Shown here: piece after piece, positions 1 through 8,268 of the stretch
Position numbering within the stretch: position 1 is the first letter of the stretch
Layout: each line of letters begins with the position of its first letter
DNA from: CAWUEZ02 sp963921355
GTDB taxonomy: Bacteria > Pseudomonadota > Alphaproteobacteria > Thalassobaculales > Thalassobaculaceae
Length of the DNA: 64,000 nucleotides
Assembly: GCA_963921355.3 (NCBI GenBank)
Contig: OZ001190.1
Span: forward strand, 186,001-250,000
Reading direction: 5' to 3'
The notes under the pieces: generated by a model
Seen by the model: only the letters and a program-made list of their open reading frames with translations
The model's database searches: none
What the model was told of the DNA's origin: nothing
Made by a program: the position numbers and the translations under genes

Positions 1-1
1 C

Positions 2-1021
2 GTGATCGACCTTCCGGAAATCCGGTTTCGGTTGCCGGCCTCGGCCCGGTCGCGGAGCGTGGGTCAGATCAGCGGCTGGCGGTATGGCCAGTTCCGGCCG
101 GGCACCTCGCGGGTGGTTGTCGACACCAAACAGCCGATGGTCGTGAAGAGCGCGTTCGTCTTGCCACCGTCCGGCGCCCAGGGACACAGGCTAGTCGTCG
201 ACCTGCACGCCGCCGACCGGCGCCTCTTCCTGGACGCTTCAGCGAAGTCGATCCGGCAGCGCGCCGCACTCAGCGCCCCCCGGGTATCCCCGCCCGCCGC
301 CACCCCGACACCTCTGCCCAAGTCCGACGACCGGCTCGTGGTCGTCGTTGACGCGGGCCACGGCGGCATCGATCCGGGAGCGATTGGTTTCAGCGGGATC
401 TACGAGAAGACCATCGCCCTGGAGGCAGCCCACGCCTTCCGCGAGGCCCTGGAGCGAACCGGCCGCTACAAGGTCGTCATGACACGCAAGGATGACCGAT
501 TTATCCGGCTGCGCGACCGCATCGCCATCGCGCGCCAAGTCGACGCCGACCTGTTCATCTCGATGCACGCAGACTCGATCGGCGATAAGTCGCTGCGAGG
601 GTTCTCGGTCTACACGCTGTCCGGGAAAGCCTCCGACAAGGAAGCCGAAGCGCTGGCCGCACGGGAGAACAAGTCCGACATCGTCGCCGGGATCGACTTC
701 TCCGATCAGACCCCGGAGGTCGCCGATATCCTAATCGACCTCGCCCAGCGCCGCACCATGAACTACTCGGCCCGCCTGGCCGGTTATGTGGTCGACGAGA
801 TGAAGGCCGAGACCAGGCTGCTGAAAAGGCCGCACCGCTTCGCCGGCTTTGCCGTCCTGAAGGCGCCGGACGTGCCATCGGTCCTGGTCGAGCTTGGCTT
901 TCTGTCGAACCGCAAGGATGAGGCGCGGCTCAAGGATCCGGCGTTCCGTCACAAGGTGGCCGACGGCCTGACACGGGCCGTCGACCGCTACTTCCAGGGC
1001 GTCCAGGCGGCCTTCCGCTGA
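2..1021 (+). CDS. amiC: N-acetylmuramoyl-L-alanine amidase, 5'-truncated by the window edge
   Basis: This enzyme cleaves the amide bond between MurNAc and the stem peptide of peptidoglycan, in the periplasm, usually during daughter-cell separation. About 339 residues are visible and the reading frame is open at the left edge, so the signal peptide and part of the AMIN domain lie outside. Residues 1-90 look like the end of an AMIN domain. From about residue 112 an Amidase_3 domain runs to the end. It starts with VVVDAGHGGIDPG (zinc His), has a Glu in IYEKT, the second zinc His in FISMHADS, and the catalytic Glu in VLVELGFLSN. Family membership is clear; which paralogue (AmiA/B/C) it is cannot be told without the N-terminus. 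Confidence 0.9.
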   Translation: MIDLPEIRFRLPASARSRSVGQISGWRYGQFRPGTSRVVVDTKQPMVVKSAFVLPPSGAQGHRLVVDLHAADRRLFLDASAKSIRQRAALSAPRVSPPAATPTPLPKSDDRLVVVVDAGHGGIDPGAIGFSGIYEKTIALEAAHAFREALERTGRYKVVMTRKDDRFIRLRDRIAIARQVDADLFISMHADSIGDKSLRGFSVYTLSGKASDKEAEALAARENKSDIVAGIDFSDQTPEVADILIDLAQRRTMNYSARLAGYVVDEMKAETRLLKRPHRFAGFAVLKAPDVPSVLVELGFLSNRKDEARLKDPAFRHKVADGLTRAVDRYFQGVQAAFR

Positions 1022-1031
1022 ACGGGCCGGC

Positions 1032-2183
1032 TTAGTCCGCCGCTTCCTGCCTCGGCATCCACGACTTGACGTATTCTTGGTTCTCCACGCCTTCCGGCAG
1101 CGATCCGATCTCCAGCGCATCGCGGGTGTCGAGCATCACGGCGTACTCGTCGGTCTCGGTCTTTTTCGGCGTCAACATGCCCTGCAAGGCCTTGGGATGC
1201 GGGCCATGGGTGAAACCGCAGGGGTGAAAGATGATCATCCCGCGATCGATGTTGTCCCGACTGAAGAAATCGCCACGGTGATAGAACAGCACCTCGTCGT
1301 AGTCGTCGTTGTTGTGGAAGAACGGGACTTTCAGCGCGCCCGGGTCCATCTCCATCGGCCGCGGACAGAAGGTGCAGACCACGAAACGCGGCCCCACGAA
1401 GGTGGTATGGGCCGACGGCGGCAAGTGGTAGCGGTGGCTCATCAACGGCCGGAAATCCTCGACGTTGATCTTCACCGGCGTCAGGTCACCCTTCCAACCG
1501 ACCGCGTCGAGCGGGTTGTAGGCATAGGTGACTGTCGAAATCTGCTCGCGCCGCGCGATGGCGACGCGGGTTTCATCCTCACGGCCGTCCGGGGTCTGCT
1601 GGTTGCGAAACGCCTCGTCCATGACGGGGGTGTCCAGCATCGCCGGATCGAAGATCGCGTGATGCCCGACCAGCCCCTTGTCCGGCAGCATGTAGGACCC
1701 GTTGGTCGCCTCGATCATCAGCACGTCGGCATCGCCGTCGAACTCGGTGCGCCACATGGTGCCGCGCGGCAGCATCACGTAGTCGCCGGCCCTGAGATCC
1801 ATCCGGCCGAAATCGCAGAAGATCTGGCCCTTGCCGTCGTGCACGAACAGCAGCTCGTCGCCGTCGCCGTTGCGGGCCAGCCGTTCCATCTTGCCGGAAG
1901 TCCGCCAGAACCGGAGCTTGCAGTGGGCATTGTGCAGCACCGTCGCCGCCTCGAACGGCAGGTTCGGGCGGTAGTTCAGCCGGTTCAGATCGAAGGCCCG
2001 GGGCCGCAGCGGCCCTTCCCAGTCGACCCAGCCCGTCGGAGGGCGCCGGTGGTAGATGTGCGCGGCCGGGCCGAAAAAGCCCTCCTTCGACATCTCCCGC
2101 TCATAGGTGCCCTCGGGCAGGTCGGTATGGGCCTGGCGCGAGCTCTCGCCCTCGACGCGGGACAGGCGGATGTAGTTTTTCAT
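1032..2183 (-). CDS. hmgA: Homogentisate 1,2-dioxygenase
   Basis: This Fe(II) ring-cleaving enzyme converts homogentisate to maleylacetoacetate in tyrosine and phenylalanine degradation. The 383-residue protein is shorter than the ~430-residue Pseudomonas or human enzyme, as in many alphaproteobacteria. Its C-terminal cupin keeps the iron-binding pattern: His in FFHNNDDYDE, Glu in DEVLFYH, and His in CGFTHGPHP. The ATG overlaps the stop codon of the upstream hpd gene (ATGA), so the two are translationally coupled and act in consecutive steps. No maleylacetoacetate isomerase or fumarylacetoacetase gene lies in the window. Confidence 0.92.
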   Translation of the reverse strand: MKNYIRLSRVEGESSRQAHTDLPEGTYEREMSKEGFFGPAAHIYHRRPPTGWVDWEGPLRPRAFDLNRLNYRPNLPFEAATVLHNAHCKLRFWRTSGKMERLARNGDGDELLFVHDGKGQIFCDFGRMDLRAGDYVMLPRGTMWRTEFDGDADVLMIEATNGSYMLPDKGLVGHHAIFDPAMLDTPVMDEAFRNQQTPDGREDETRVAIARREQISTVTYAYNPLDAVGWKGDLTPVKINVEDFRPLMSHRYHLPPSAHTTFVGPRFVVCTFCPRPMEMDPGALKVPFFHNNDDYDEVLFYHRGDFFSRDNIDRGMIIFHPCGFTHGPHPKALQGMLTPKKTETDEYAVMLDTRDALEIGSLPEGVENQEYVKSWMPRQEAAD

Positions 2184-3253
2184 GCCTGCAGCACTCCCCG
2201 GTTGATCTGATCCTGTTCGATGGATTCGAAGAGCGCCTTGAAGTTGCCCTCGCCGAATCCCTCGTCGCCCTTGCGTTGGATCAACTCGAAAAAGATCGGT
2301 CCGATGACCGTGTTGGTGAAGATCTGAAGCAGCAGCGCGCCGTCGATCAGGATACCGCGCTGCTTCAGGGCACTCACGTCCTCGCCGTGGTTGGGCAGGC
2401 GGTCGTCCAGCATGTCGTAATAGGTGGCCGGAGGCGGGGCCATGAACGCCATGTCGAGCCGGCGCAGCCCGTCAACCGCGGCGAAGATGTCGTCGGTGCC
2501 CAGCGCGATGTGCTGGATACCCTCGCCCTTGTACTCGTCGAGATATTCCTGGATCTGGCTCTTGTCGTCGGAGCTTTCGTTGATCGGAATCCGGATCTTG
2601 CCGCACGGGCTGGTCATCGCGCGGGATTTCAGACCCGTCAGCTTGCCTTCGATATCGAAGTAGCGGATCTCACGGAAGTTGAAGAGCCTCTCGTAGAACC
2701 CGCCCCACACATCCATGCGCCCCCGGTGCACGTTGTGGGTCAGGTGGTCGATATAGGTCAGGCCCACCCCGTCCGGAGCCTGGTCCTCACCCTCGATCGG
2801 CACGAAATCAACGTCGTAGATCGTGTGCTCGCCGTAGCGGTCGACAAGATAGATCAGGCTGTCACCGATCCCATGGATCGCCGGAATGTTGAGCTCCATC
2901 GGGCCGACCTTGCTCTCGAACGGCTTCGCGCCCAGCGCGACCGCGCGCTCGAAAGCGGCGGCGGCGTTCTTGACCCGAAACGCGATCGCGCAGCACGACG
3001 GGCCATGCACCCGGGCAAACGACTGCGCGAAGCTGTCGGCTTCGCCATTGACGATGAAGTTCACCCCGCCCTGGCGATACAAGACGACGTCCTTGGACCG
3101 GTGGCGGGCCACCGCCCGGAAGCCCATCGCGGTGAACAGTTTGTCCAGATCACGTGTGTCCGGTGCCGTGTACTCGACGAACTCGAACCCGTCGGTCGCC
3201 ATCGGGTTTTCCGGTGTTCCTTCGGCCACCGGGGGCACAGTCGATTCGGCCAT
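2180..3253 (-). CDS. hpd: 4-hydroxyphenylpyruvate dioxygenase
   Basis: This enzyme converts 4-hydroxyphenylpyruvate to homogentisate, the substrate of the next gene. The 357-residue protein has two VOC modules. The Fe(II) ligands are His in YIDHLTHNV, His in GIQHIALGTDDI, and Glu in IFFELIQRKGDEGFGEGNF, which is the family's C-terminal signature. I chose the start at 3253 because AGGGAG lies 7 nt upstream of ATG. The in-frame codons upstream (to 3316) run into the divergent promoter. The gene is divergent from a MarR regulator and shares a short intergenic region with a palindromic operator, so control by that regulator is likely. Confidence 0.94.
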   Translation of the reverse strand: MAESTVPPVAEGTPENPMATDGFEFVEYTAPDTRDLDKLFTAMGFRAVARHRSKDVVLYRQGGVNFIVNGEADSFAQSFARVHGPSCCAIAFRVKNAAAAFERAVALGAKPFESKVGPMELNIPAIHGIGDSLIYLVDRYGEHTIYDVDFVPIEGEDQAPDGVGLTYIDHLTHNVHRGRMDVWGGFYERLFNFREIRYFDIEGKLTGLKSRAMTSPCGKIRIPINESSDDKSQIQEYLDEYKGEGIQHIALGTDDIFAAVDGLRRLDMAFMAPPPATYYDMLDDRLPNHGEDVSALKQRGILIDGALLLQIFTNTVIGPIFFELIQRKGDEGFGEGNFKALFESIEQDQINRGVLQA

Positions 3254-3303
3254 CGTTAGCTCCCTGCCAACCGAAGGATCGCAGGATCCGCCGGCGCGTG
3301 ATA

Positions 3304-3345
3304 GTTTCATTCGCAACTACCGCCGTATTTAGTTTCAAATGAAAC
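3304..3345. promoter_or_regulatory. Candidate MarR operators between hpd and the regulator gene
   Basis: Positions 3332-3345 read GTTTCAAATGAAAC, a perfect inverted repeat (GTTTCA, 2-nt spacer, TGAAAC). A degenerate copy, GTTTCATTCGCAAC, lies at 3304-3317, exactly 28 bp upstream. MarR-type repressors commonly bind such palindromes in the gap next to their own gene. The perfect site contains the annotated ATG of the regulator, so either the mRNA is nearly leaderless or the true start is downstream. Binding by the adjacent MarR is inferred. Confidence 0.6.
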
Positions 3346-3890
3346 CAACTGCAAGTGTCTTGACCGACGATATCTCCCCCATCGCCGCCTCCAGCGCAGA
3401 ATCCGACATCGCCAGCGACGAACCGCTGGCGTTGGAGCGGTTCCTGCCCTACCGGCTCTCCGTTCTTGCCAACACGGTATCGAAGGACATCGCCCGGCTC
3501 TATGCTGAGCGGTTCGGCATCACCATCCCGGAATGGCGGGTCCTGGCGGTCCTGGGCCGGTTCGGGCCGGCGACCTCGGCTGAGATCTGTGGGCGCACCG
3601 CCATGGACAAGGTGCAGGTCAGCCGGGCGATCGCGCGGCTGGAAGAGGCCCGCCACGTCTCCCGCAGCACCGACCCGAACGACCGCCGACGGGCCTCCAT
3701 CGCCATGACCGCGGCCGGTCGGCGGGTCTATCGCGAAATCGTTCCGCTCGCCCAGTCCCGCGAGGCGCTGCTGCTGGATGGGTTCTCGCAAGCCGACCGC
3801 GAGCAGCTCGACGGCCTGCTGGAACGGCTCAGAGCCCGTGCCGACGAGCTCGCCGAACCGGATGAGGGTGAGGTCGGCGGCGTGGTCTGA
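3339..3890 (+). CDS. MarR family transcriptional regulator, likely repressor of hpd-hmgA
   Basis: This 183-residue winged-helix regulator has its HTH in the segment WRVLAVLGRFGPATSAEICGR, then a wing with the typical DPNDRR turn at about residue 113. The N-terminal 30 residues are low in structure. The ATG at 3339 sits inside a palindrome and has no Shine-Dalgarno sequence, so an in-frame TTG at 3360 is a possible alternative. Being divergent from hpd-hmgA suggests it is an HmgR/HpaR-like sensor of an aromatic intermediate. The ligand itself cannot be read from the sequence. Confidence 0.88.
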   Translation: MKPTASVLTDDISPIAASSAESDIASDEPLALERFLPYRLSVLANTVSKDIARLYAERFGITIPEWRVLAVLGRFGPATSAEICGRTAMDKVQVSRAIARLEEARHVSRSTDPNDRRRASIAMTAAGRRVYREIVPLAQSREALLLDGFSQADREQLDGLLERLRARADELAEPDEGEVGGVV

Positions 3891-3902
3891 TCCCCCGCCC
3901 TT

Positions 3903-4709
3903 CTAGCCCCGGTCATCGATCCAGCGCGAGAAACCGAGGCAGATTGGCACCATGCGCGCGATCACGTGCTCGGTGAACTCCTCGATCGCCGCCACCGCCG
4001 CCGGCGGCGCGGGGCCGGCATCGACCCGCAGGTGCGCCAGCCTGGCGGACTCGGCCCTTGCCATACTGCGGGTCAGGGCAATGGCCTTGGCCAGGCGACC
4101 ATCGGCATCAAGCGGTGCGAATCCGGTATGCATCAGGGCAAGCAGCCCTGGCCAGTGGGCCAGGTGTCGATACAAGGTTGCCATGACAGGCTCGTCCGGC
4201 CGCGCGCCCAGCAGGTTCAGGGCGCCGACCACGTCCCAGACATGCGGTGGCATATCGGCTTCGGACAGGACTTTCGGGATCGCCGCGGAAACACGCGTGA
4301 CCGCGGCGGCCGATCCGATCGGACGCGGGCCGGCCGGGGGTTCGATCAACGCGCCCAGGGCCAGAAGGTTGAGGCCGTTACCCTGGTTGTAGGCGGCAGC
4401 GATGGTCCTCACCGTCGCCACGTCGGCTGGGGCGACGCCGACGGCCGCCAAGGCACCCGGGGCCAAAGGGGGCGGCATCGGAACAGGCAGCCTGTCGGTC
4501 AGATGGGCGGCGGCGGCGGCGGCATGACCGCTTTCGTAGATCGGCCTCGCACTCTGCCAAGCCCAGTCGAGGCCGCCGTCGATGGTCGCCAGGTGGCGCC
4601 AGATCAGATTGACAACCGGTATACCCAGGGTCGCCCGAATGTCGGCGAAGGCCTCGGCCACATCACCGGTGGCGGCATCCTCGGTCACGGCCGGGACCGG
4701 ATCGCCCAT
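3903..4709 (-). CDS. DehI-family protein (halocarboxylic acid dehalogenase-like)
   Basis: This 268-residue protein resembles DehI group I 2-haloacid dehalogenases. Its N-terminus has the typical segment DVAEAFADIRATLGIPVVNL followed by WRHLA. Family members are built from two similar helical halves, and this is visible here: NLIWRHLATIDGGLDWAW near residue 40 is echoed by ATLYRHLAHWPGLLALMH near residue 185. I cannot confirm the catalytic Asp of true dehalogenases, and many homologues have no tested activity. No haloacid transporter is next to it. The family call is fairly good; dehalogenase activity is inference. Confidence 0.68.
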   Translation of the reverse strand: MGDPVPAVTEDAATGDVAEAFADIRATLGIPVVNLIWRHLATIDGGLDWAWQSARPIYESGHAAAAAAHLTDRLPVPMPPPLAPGALAAVGVAPADVATVRTIAAAYNQGNGLNLLALGALIEPPAGPRPIGSAAAVTRVSAAIPKVLSEADMPPHVWDVVGALNLLGARPDEPVMATLYRHLAHWPGLLALMHTGFAPLDADGRLAKAIALTRSMARAESARLAHLRVDAGPAPPAAVAAIEEFTEHVIARMVPICLGFSRWIDDRG

Positions 4710-4868
4710 CGCTCGCCCTCCTTCGTTTCTGGCCGCGATTGCAGCGCTTCCCCCAGGGTGCGGTCAACTGGTGTGGTCAGCAGATGTGATCAATCGGCCC
4801 CTTGGCCGGAACTCCCGGTTTTGGCTAAGACAGGCTGACGTGTATTGCCAGGATCGTGAGGACCCCGC

Positions 4869-5975
4869 GTGGAACAGGTAGATGCAGTGGTGGTCGGCGC
4901 CGGCGTCGTCGGGCTGGCTGTGGCCCGCGAACTGGCCCTGGCGGGCCGCGAGGTGCTGGTCCTGGACGCCGCCGAGGCCATCGGCACCGAAACCAGTTCT
5001 CGGCATTCCGAAGTGATCCATGCCGGGATCTACTACCCGCCCGGCTCTTTGAAGGCGAAGTTCTGCGTCGAGGGCAAACACAAACTCTATCTCTACCTGG
5101 ACGAACACGGCGTCCCCTACAAGCGGCTGGGCAAGCTGATCGTCGCCACGGCCGAGGACCAGATCCCCGCCCTGCAGCAGATTCAGGACCGTGCCATCAA
5201 GGCCGACGTCACCGACCTCGAGTTCAAATCGCATAACGAGGTCACCGAGATGGAGCCGGAACTGCGTTGTGTGACCGCGCTCTGGTCACCTTCGACCGGT
5301 GTCCTGGACAGCCACGCCTACATGCTGGCCCTGCAGGGGGACGCCGAAGAGCACGGTGCCATGATCGCTTTCCATGCCCCGGTCACCGGGGGCCGGATCG
5401 CCGAAGACGGCATCGAAATCGAGGTCGGCGGCGGCCATCCGATGACCCTCAAAGCACGCACCGTCGTAAACTCGGCGGGCCTGCACGCACAGCCGCTGGC
5501 AGCCAGTCTCGCCGGGTTCCCGCGTGAGCGGGTGCCGCCTCACCACTACTGCAAGGGCAACTACTACACCCTGTCCGGCGTGCGTGCGCCGTTCAGCCAC
5601 CTGATCTATCCCGCCCCCGAACAGGCCGGACTCGGCATCCACCTGACCCTCGACCTCGGCGGGCAGGCCCGGTTCGGCCCCGATGTCGAATGGATCGAGG
5701 AAATCGACTACGACGTCGATCCGCGGCGCGCCGACAGTTTCTACGCGGCCGTGCGCAAGTACTGGCCCGGGCTCCCGGACGACTCGCTGCAGCCGGGCTA
5801 TGCCGGCATCCGCCCGAAGATCCAGGCACCCGGCGAACCGGCGGCAGACTACGTGGTCCAGGGCCCGCGCGATCACGGCGTGCCCGGACTCGTGAACCTC
5901 TACGGGATCGAATCCCCGGGCGTGACCTCCAGCCTCGCCATCGCGGAATACGTGGGCGAGATGCTGCGGGAGTAG
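4869..5975 (+). CDS. FAD-dependent oxidoreductase, L-2-hydroxyglutarate oxidase-like
   Basis: This 368-residue member of the DAO (glycine oxidase / L-2-hydroxyglutarate dehydrogenase) family starts with the FAD-binding dinucleotide fold VVVGAGVVGLAVARELA. The segment ETSSRHSEVIHAGIYYPPGS near residue 45 is characteristic of L2HGDH/LhgO-like proteins, and NLYGIESPGVTSSLAIAEYV closes the FAD site. These enzymes oxidise L-2-hydroxyglutarate or similar 2-hydroxy acids and pass electrons to the quinone pool. The gene is alone, with a repeat element and a GIY-YIG gene downstream. The exact substrate is uncertain. Confidence 0.85.
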   Translation: MEQVDAVVVGAGVVGLAVARELALAGREVLVLDAAEAIGTETSSRHSEVIHAGIYYPPGSLKAKFCVEGKHKLYLYLDEHGVPYKRLGKLIVATAEDQIPALQQIQDRAIKADVTDLEFKSHNEVTEMEPELRCVTALWSPSTGVLDSHAYMLALQGDAEEHGAMIAFHAPVTGGRIAEDGIEIEVGGGHPMTLKARTVVNSAGLHAQPLAASLAGFPRERVPPHHYCKGNYYTLSGVRAPFSHLIYPAPEQAGLGIHLTLDLGGQARFGPDVEWIEEIDYDVDPRRADSFYAAVRKYWPGLPDDSLQPGYAGIRPKIQAPGEPAADYVVQGPRDHGVPGLVNLYGIESPGVTSSLAIAEYVGEMLRE

Positions 5976-6075
5976 GGTCTCGCCAGGCCACACCAACTCC
6001 CTCACTGCCAGGGCTTGAACCGGGGCCTGGAGATCAGCGCGCCGGAGGGCCGAACACAACGTCCTCTCGTTCCAA

Positions 6076-6133
6076 CGCGCTGAACCCTGGGTCCCGGCGC
6101 GCGCTTTGCTCGGCCGGGAAGTGATTCGGTGGA
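6076..6133 (+). repeat. Palindromic repeat, left copy flanking the GIY-YIG gene
   Basis: This ~58-bp element contains GCGCTGAACCCTGGGTCCCG, a short variable middle, and CGGCCGGGAAG. The arms TCCCGGC and GCCGGGA form a hairpin. An inverted copy lies at 6476-6532 with only the GIY-YIG gene between. The same core (GCGCTG, about six bases, CTGGGTCCCG, a palindrome, CCGGGAAG) recurs at 9791-9847, so this is a dispersed REP-like family. Confidence 0.75.
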
Positions 6134-6162
6134 ATTGCCTCAGCGCGTGCCATAGCGACCTT

Positions 6163-6471
6163 ATGGCATTCGTCGTCTACATCCTGGCCAGCCAGCGCAA
6201 CGGAACCCTATATGTCGGGATGACGCGGGACCTAGCTCGCCGCATGCACCAACACCGCACCCAAACGTTCCAAGGGTTCACTGCCCGGCATGGCGTTACG
6301 AAGCTCGTGTACTTCGAACTCGTCGAGGACCGCGACAACGCCAAGCAGCGAGAGCGCAGGCTTAAGAGGTGGCGCCGCGACTGGAAACTCGATCTGATCG
6401 AGTCCCAGAATCCGGATTGGCGGGATCTCTGGTACGACTGGTTCGCCGATCAGCTGCGCTGGACGGTCTGA
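6163..6471 (+). CDS. GIY-YIG nuclease family protein
   Basis: This 102-residue stand-alone GIY-YIG (UvrC-intron endonuclease, YhbQ-like) protein starts FVVYILASQRNGTLYVGMT, which holds the motif's two short strands. The catalytic Arg is in TRDLARRMHQH and the metal-binding Glu is in KQRERRLKRWRRDWKLDLIE. I chose ATG 6163 because family members begin right at this strand; the earlier in-frame codons run back into the flanking repeat. The gene fills almost exactly the space between two inverted repeat copies. This suggests the repeats and the nuclease move or spread together, but that is inference. Confidence 0.87.
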   Translation: MAFVVYILASQRNGTLYVGMTRDLARRMHQHRTQTFQGFTARHGVTKLVYFELVEDRDNAKQRERRLKRWRRDWKLDLIESQNPDWRDLWYDWFADQLRWTV

Positions 6472-6475
6472 AACC

Positions 6476-6532
6476 TCCACCAGTTCCTTCCCGGCCGAGC
6501 GCCGCGAGCGCCGGGACCCAGGGGTCAGCGCG
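6476..6532 (-). repeat. Palindromic repeat, right (inverted) copy flanking the GIY-YIG gene
   Basis: This is the inverted partner of the element at 6076-6133. Read on the minus strand it gives GCGCTGACCCCTGGGTCCCG, then a variable loop, then CTCGGCCGGGAAG, ending in GGTGGA like the left copy. It begins 4 nt after the nuclease stop codon and could also act as its transcript's 3' hairpin. Confidence 0.75.
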
Positions 6533-6597
6533 CTGCGAGGTCAGGTGGAGGCTTGCCGCCATGCACGCCAGGCGCTTTCATCGCTGGGGGAGGACCG

Positions 6598-8268
6598 ATG
6601 CTCACACCCGCTGCGACCTATGACGAGGTCTGCCACGCTTTCCGTTGGCGGATCCCGGAGCGCTACAACATCGGCGTCGACATCTGCGACCGCCATGCCG
6701 ACCGTGGAGCGGGAACCGCGCTGATCCACGTCACCGAGGACGGTGTCCGGGAGATCTCCTTCGGCGACCTGAAGCGCGCATCCAACCGGCTCGCCAATGT
6801 CCTGACCGCCGCCGGCCTGACGGTCGGCGACCGGGTTGCCATTCTGCTGCCCCAGCGTCCGGAGACCGCCATCGCGCACATCGCCGCCCACAAGGCCGGC
6901 ATGGTGTCGGTCCCGCTGTTCACCCTGTTCGGCGACGAGGCCCTGGCCTACCGGATGGCCGACAGCGGGGCCGCGGCGTTGATCACCGACGCCGACAGCC
7001 TGGCGAAGATCCAAGGCATCCGAGACCGGCTGCCCGATCTCAAGCTGGTCCTGGTCACCGACGCGGCGGTCGACGGTACCGGCTGGCGCGCCCTCGACCC
7101 GGCCCTGGCGGCCGCCCGCGAGAGCTTCACGCCGGTCGACACTCGCGCCGACGATCCGGCAATCATCATCTACACGTCCGGCACCACCGGGCAGCCGAAG
7201 GGGGCGCTGCACGCCCACCGGGTATTGCTCGGGCATCTTCCCGGCGTCGAGTTCCCCCAGGAGTTCTTCCCACAGACGGGAGACCGGTTCTGGACCCCGG
7301 CGGATTGGGCGTGGATCGGCGGGTTGATCGACGTGCTGCTGCCGTCCCTGCATCACGGTGTGCCGGTGGTTGCCCATCGCTTCGCCAAGTTTGATCGGGA
7401 AGCCGCATTCGACCTGATCGCCCGCCATGGCGTGCGCAACGCCTTCCTGCCACCGACCGCGCTCAAGATGATGCGCCAGGTCCCGAATGCCACCTGCCCG
7501 GGCATGCGCTCGATCGGGTCCGGCGGGGAGTCCCTCGGCGCCGAACTGCTGGACTGGGGGCGCGGTGTCTTCGGGTTCACCATCAACGAGTTCTATGGCC
7601 AGACCGAATGCAACCTTGTGGTCGGCAACTGCGCCTCGGTCCTGCCGGTCCGCCCGGGTTCGATGGGCAAGCCGATCCCGGGGCATGAAGTTGCCATCGT
7701 CGATCCGGCGGGCGTGCCGCTGCCGACAGGCGAGACCGGAGCCGTTGCCGTGCGGCGCGGCGATCCGGTCATGTTCCTGGAGTATTGGCGCAAGCCGGAT
7801 GCGACAGCCCAGAAGTTCACTGGCGACTGGATGCTGACCGGCGATCTCGGGCGAGCCGACCCGGATGGCTACCTGCACTATGTCGGGCGCGACGACGATG
7901 TCATCACCTCGGCTGGCTATCGGATCGGGCCGGCGGAGATCGAGGACTGTCTGATGGCCCATCCCGCGGTCGCCCTGGCGGCGGCGATCGGCGTCCCCGA
8001 GCCACTGCGCACACAGTCGGTCAAGGCCTGTATCGTTCTGGCCGACGGCACCGTGCCCAGCGACGCGCTCAAGCGCGAGATCCAGGATCACGTCAAGCGG
8101 CGGCTCGCTGCCCACGAGTACCCGCGGCTGGTCGAATTCGTCGACTCGCTTCCGATGACAACGACCGGCAAGATCATGCGTCGGGTTCTGCGCGACCAGC
8201 ATGCCACCCGGGGCTCCGCCCATGACGCCGACAACCCACCCGCCGAGACCGAAAGGACGCCGTCGTGA
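6598..8268 (+). CDS. AMP-binding acyl-CoA synthetase (medium-chain/acetyl-CoA synthetase-like)
   Basis: This 556-residue member of the ANL superfamily activates a carboxylic acid with ATP and CoA. The P-loop-like motif IIYTSGTTGQPKGALHAH lies near residue 185, NEFYGQTECN near residue 330, the hinge region TGDLGRADPDGYLHYVGRDDD near residue 420, and the catalytic Lys in TTGKIMRR near the C-terminus. ATG 6598 follows GGGGGAGG at good spacing. The stop overlaps the GTG of the next gene, so it forms an operon with an HCCA-isomerase-like and a TIM-barrel gene. That points to degradation of an aromatic or branched acid, but the substrate is not readable. Confidence 0.9.
   Translation: MLTPAATYDEVCHAFRWRIPERYNIGVDICDRHADRGAGTALIHVTEDGVREISFGDLKRASNRLANVLTAAGLTVGDRVAILLPQRPETAIAHIAAHKAGMVSVPLFTLFGDEALAYRMADSGAAALITDADSLAKIQGIRDRLPDLKLVLVTDAAVDGTGWRALDPALAAARESFTPVDTRADDPAIIIYTSGTTGQPKGALHAHRVLLGHLPGVEFPQEFFPQTGDRFWTPADWAWIGGLIDVLLPSLHHGVPVVAHRFAKFDREAAFDLIARHGVRNAFLPPTALKMMRQVPNATCPGMRSIGSGGESLGAELLDWGRGVFGFTINEFYGQTECNLVVGNCASVLPVRPGSMGKPIPGHEVAIVDPAGVPLPTGETGAVAVRRGDPVMFLEYWRKPDATAQKFTGDWMLTGDLGRADPDGYLHYVGRDDDVITSAGYRIGPAEIEDCLMAHPAVALAAAIGVPEPLRTQSVKACIVLADGTVPSDALKREIQDHVKRRLAAHEYPRLVEFVDSLPMTTTGKIMRRVLRDQHATRGSAHDADNPPAETERTPS

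Noticed and set aside
6163..6471. A homing endonuclease inside an intron
   Set aside because: It is not inside any gene and there are no intron core sequences; it looks like a stand-alone GIY-YIG protein.
6541..8223. A 560-residue minus-strand frame opposite the acyl-CoA synthetase
   Set aside because: It is a shadow of the AMP-binding gene, whose motifs and start site are clear.
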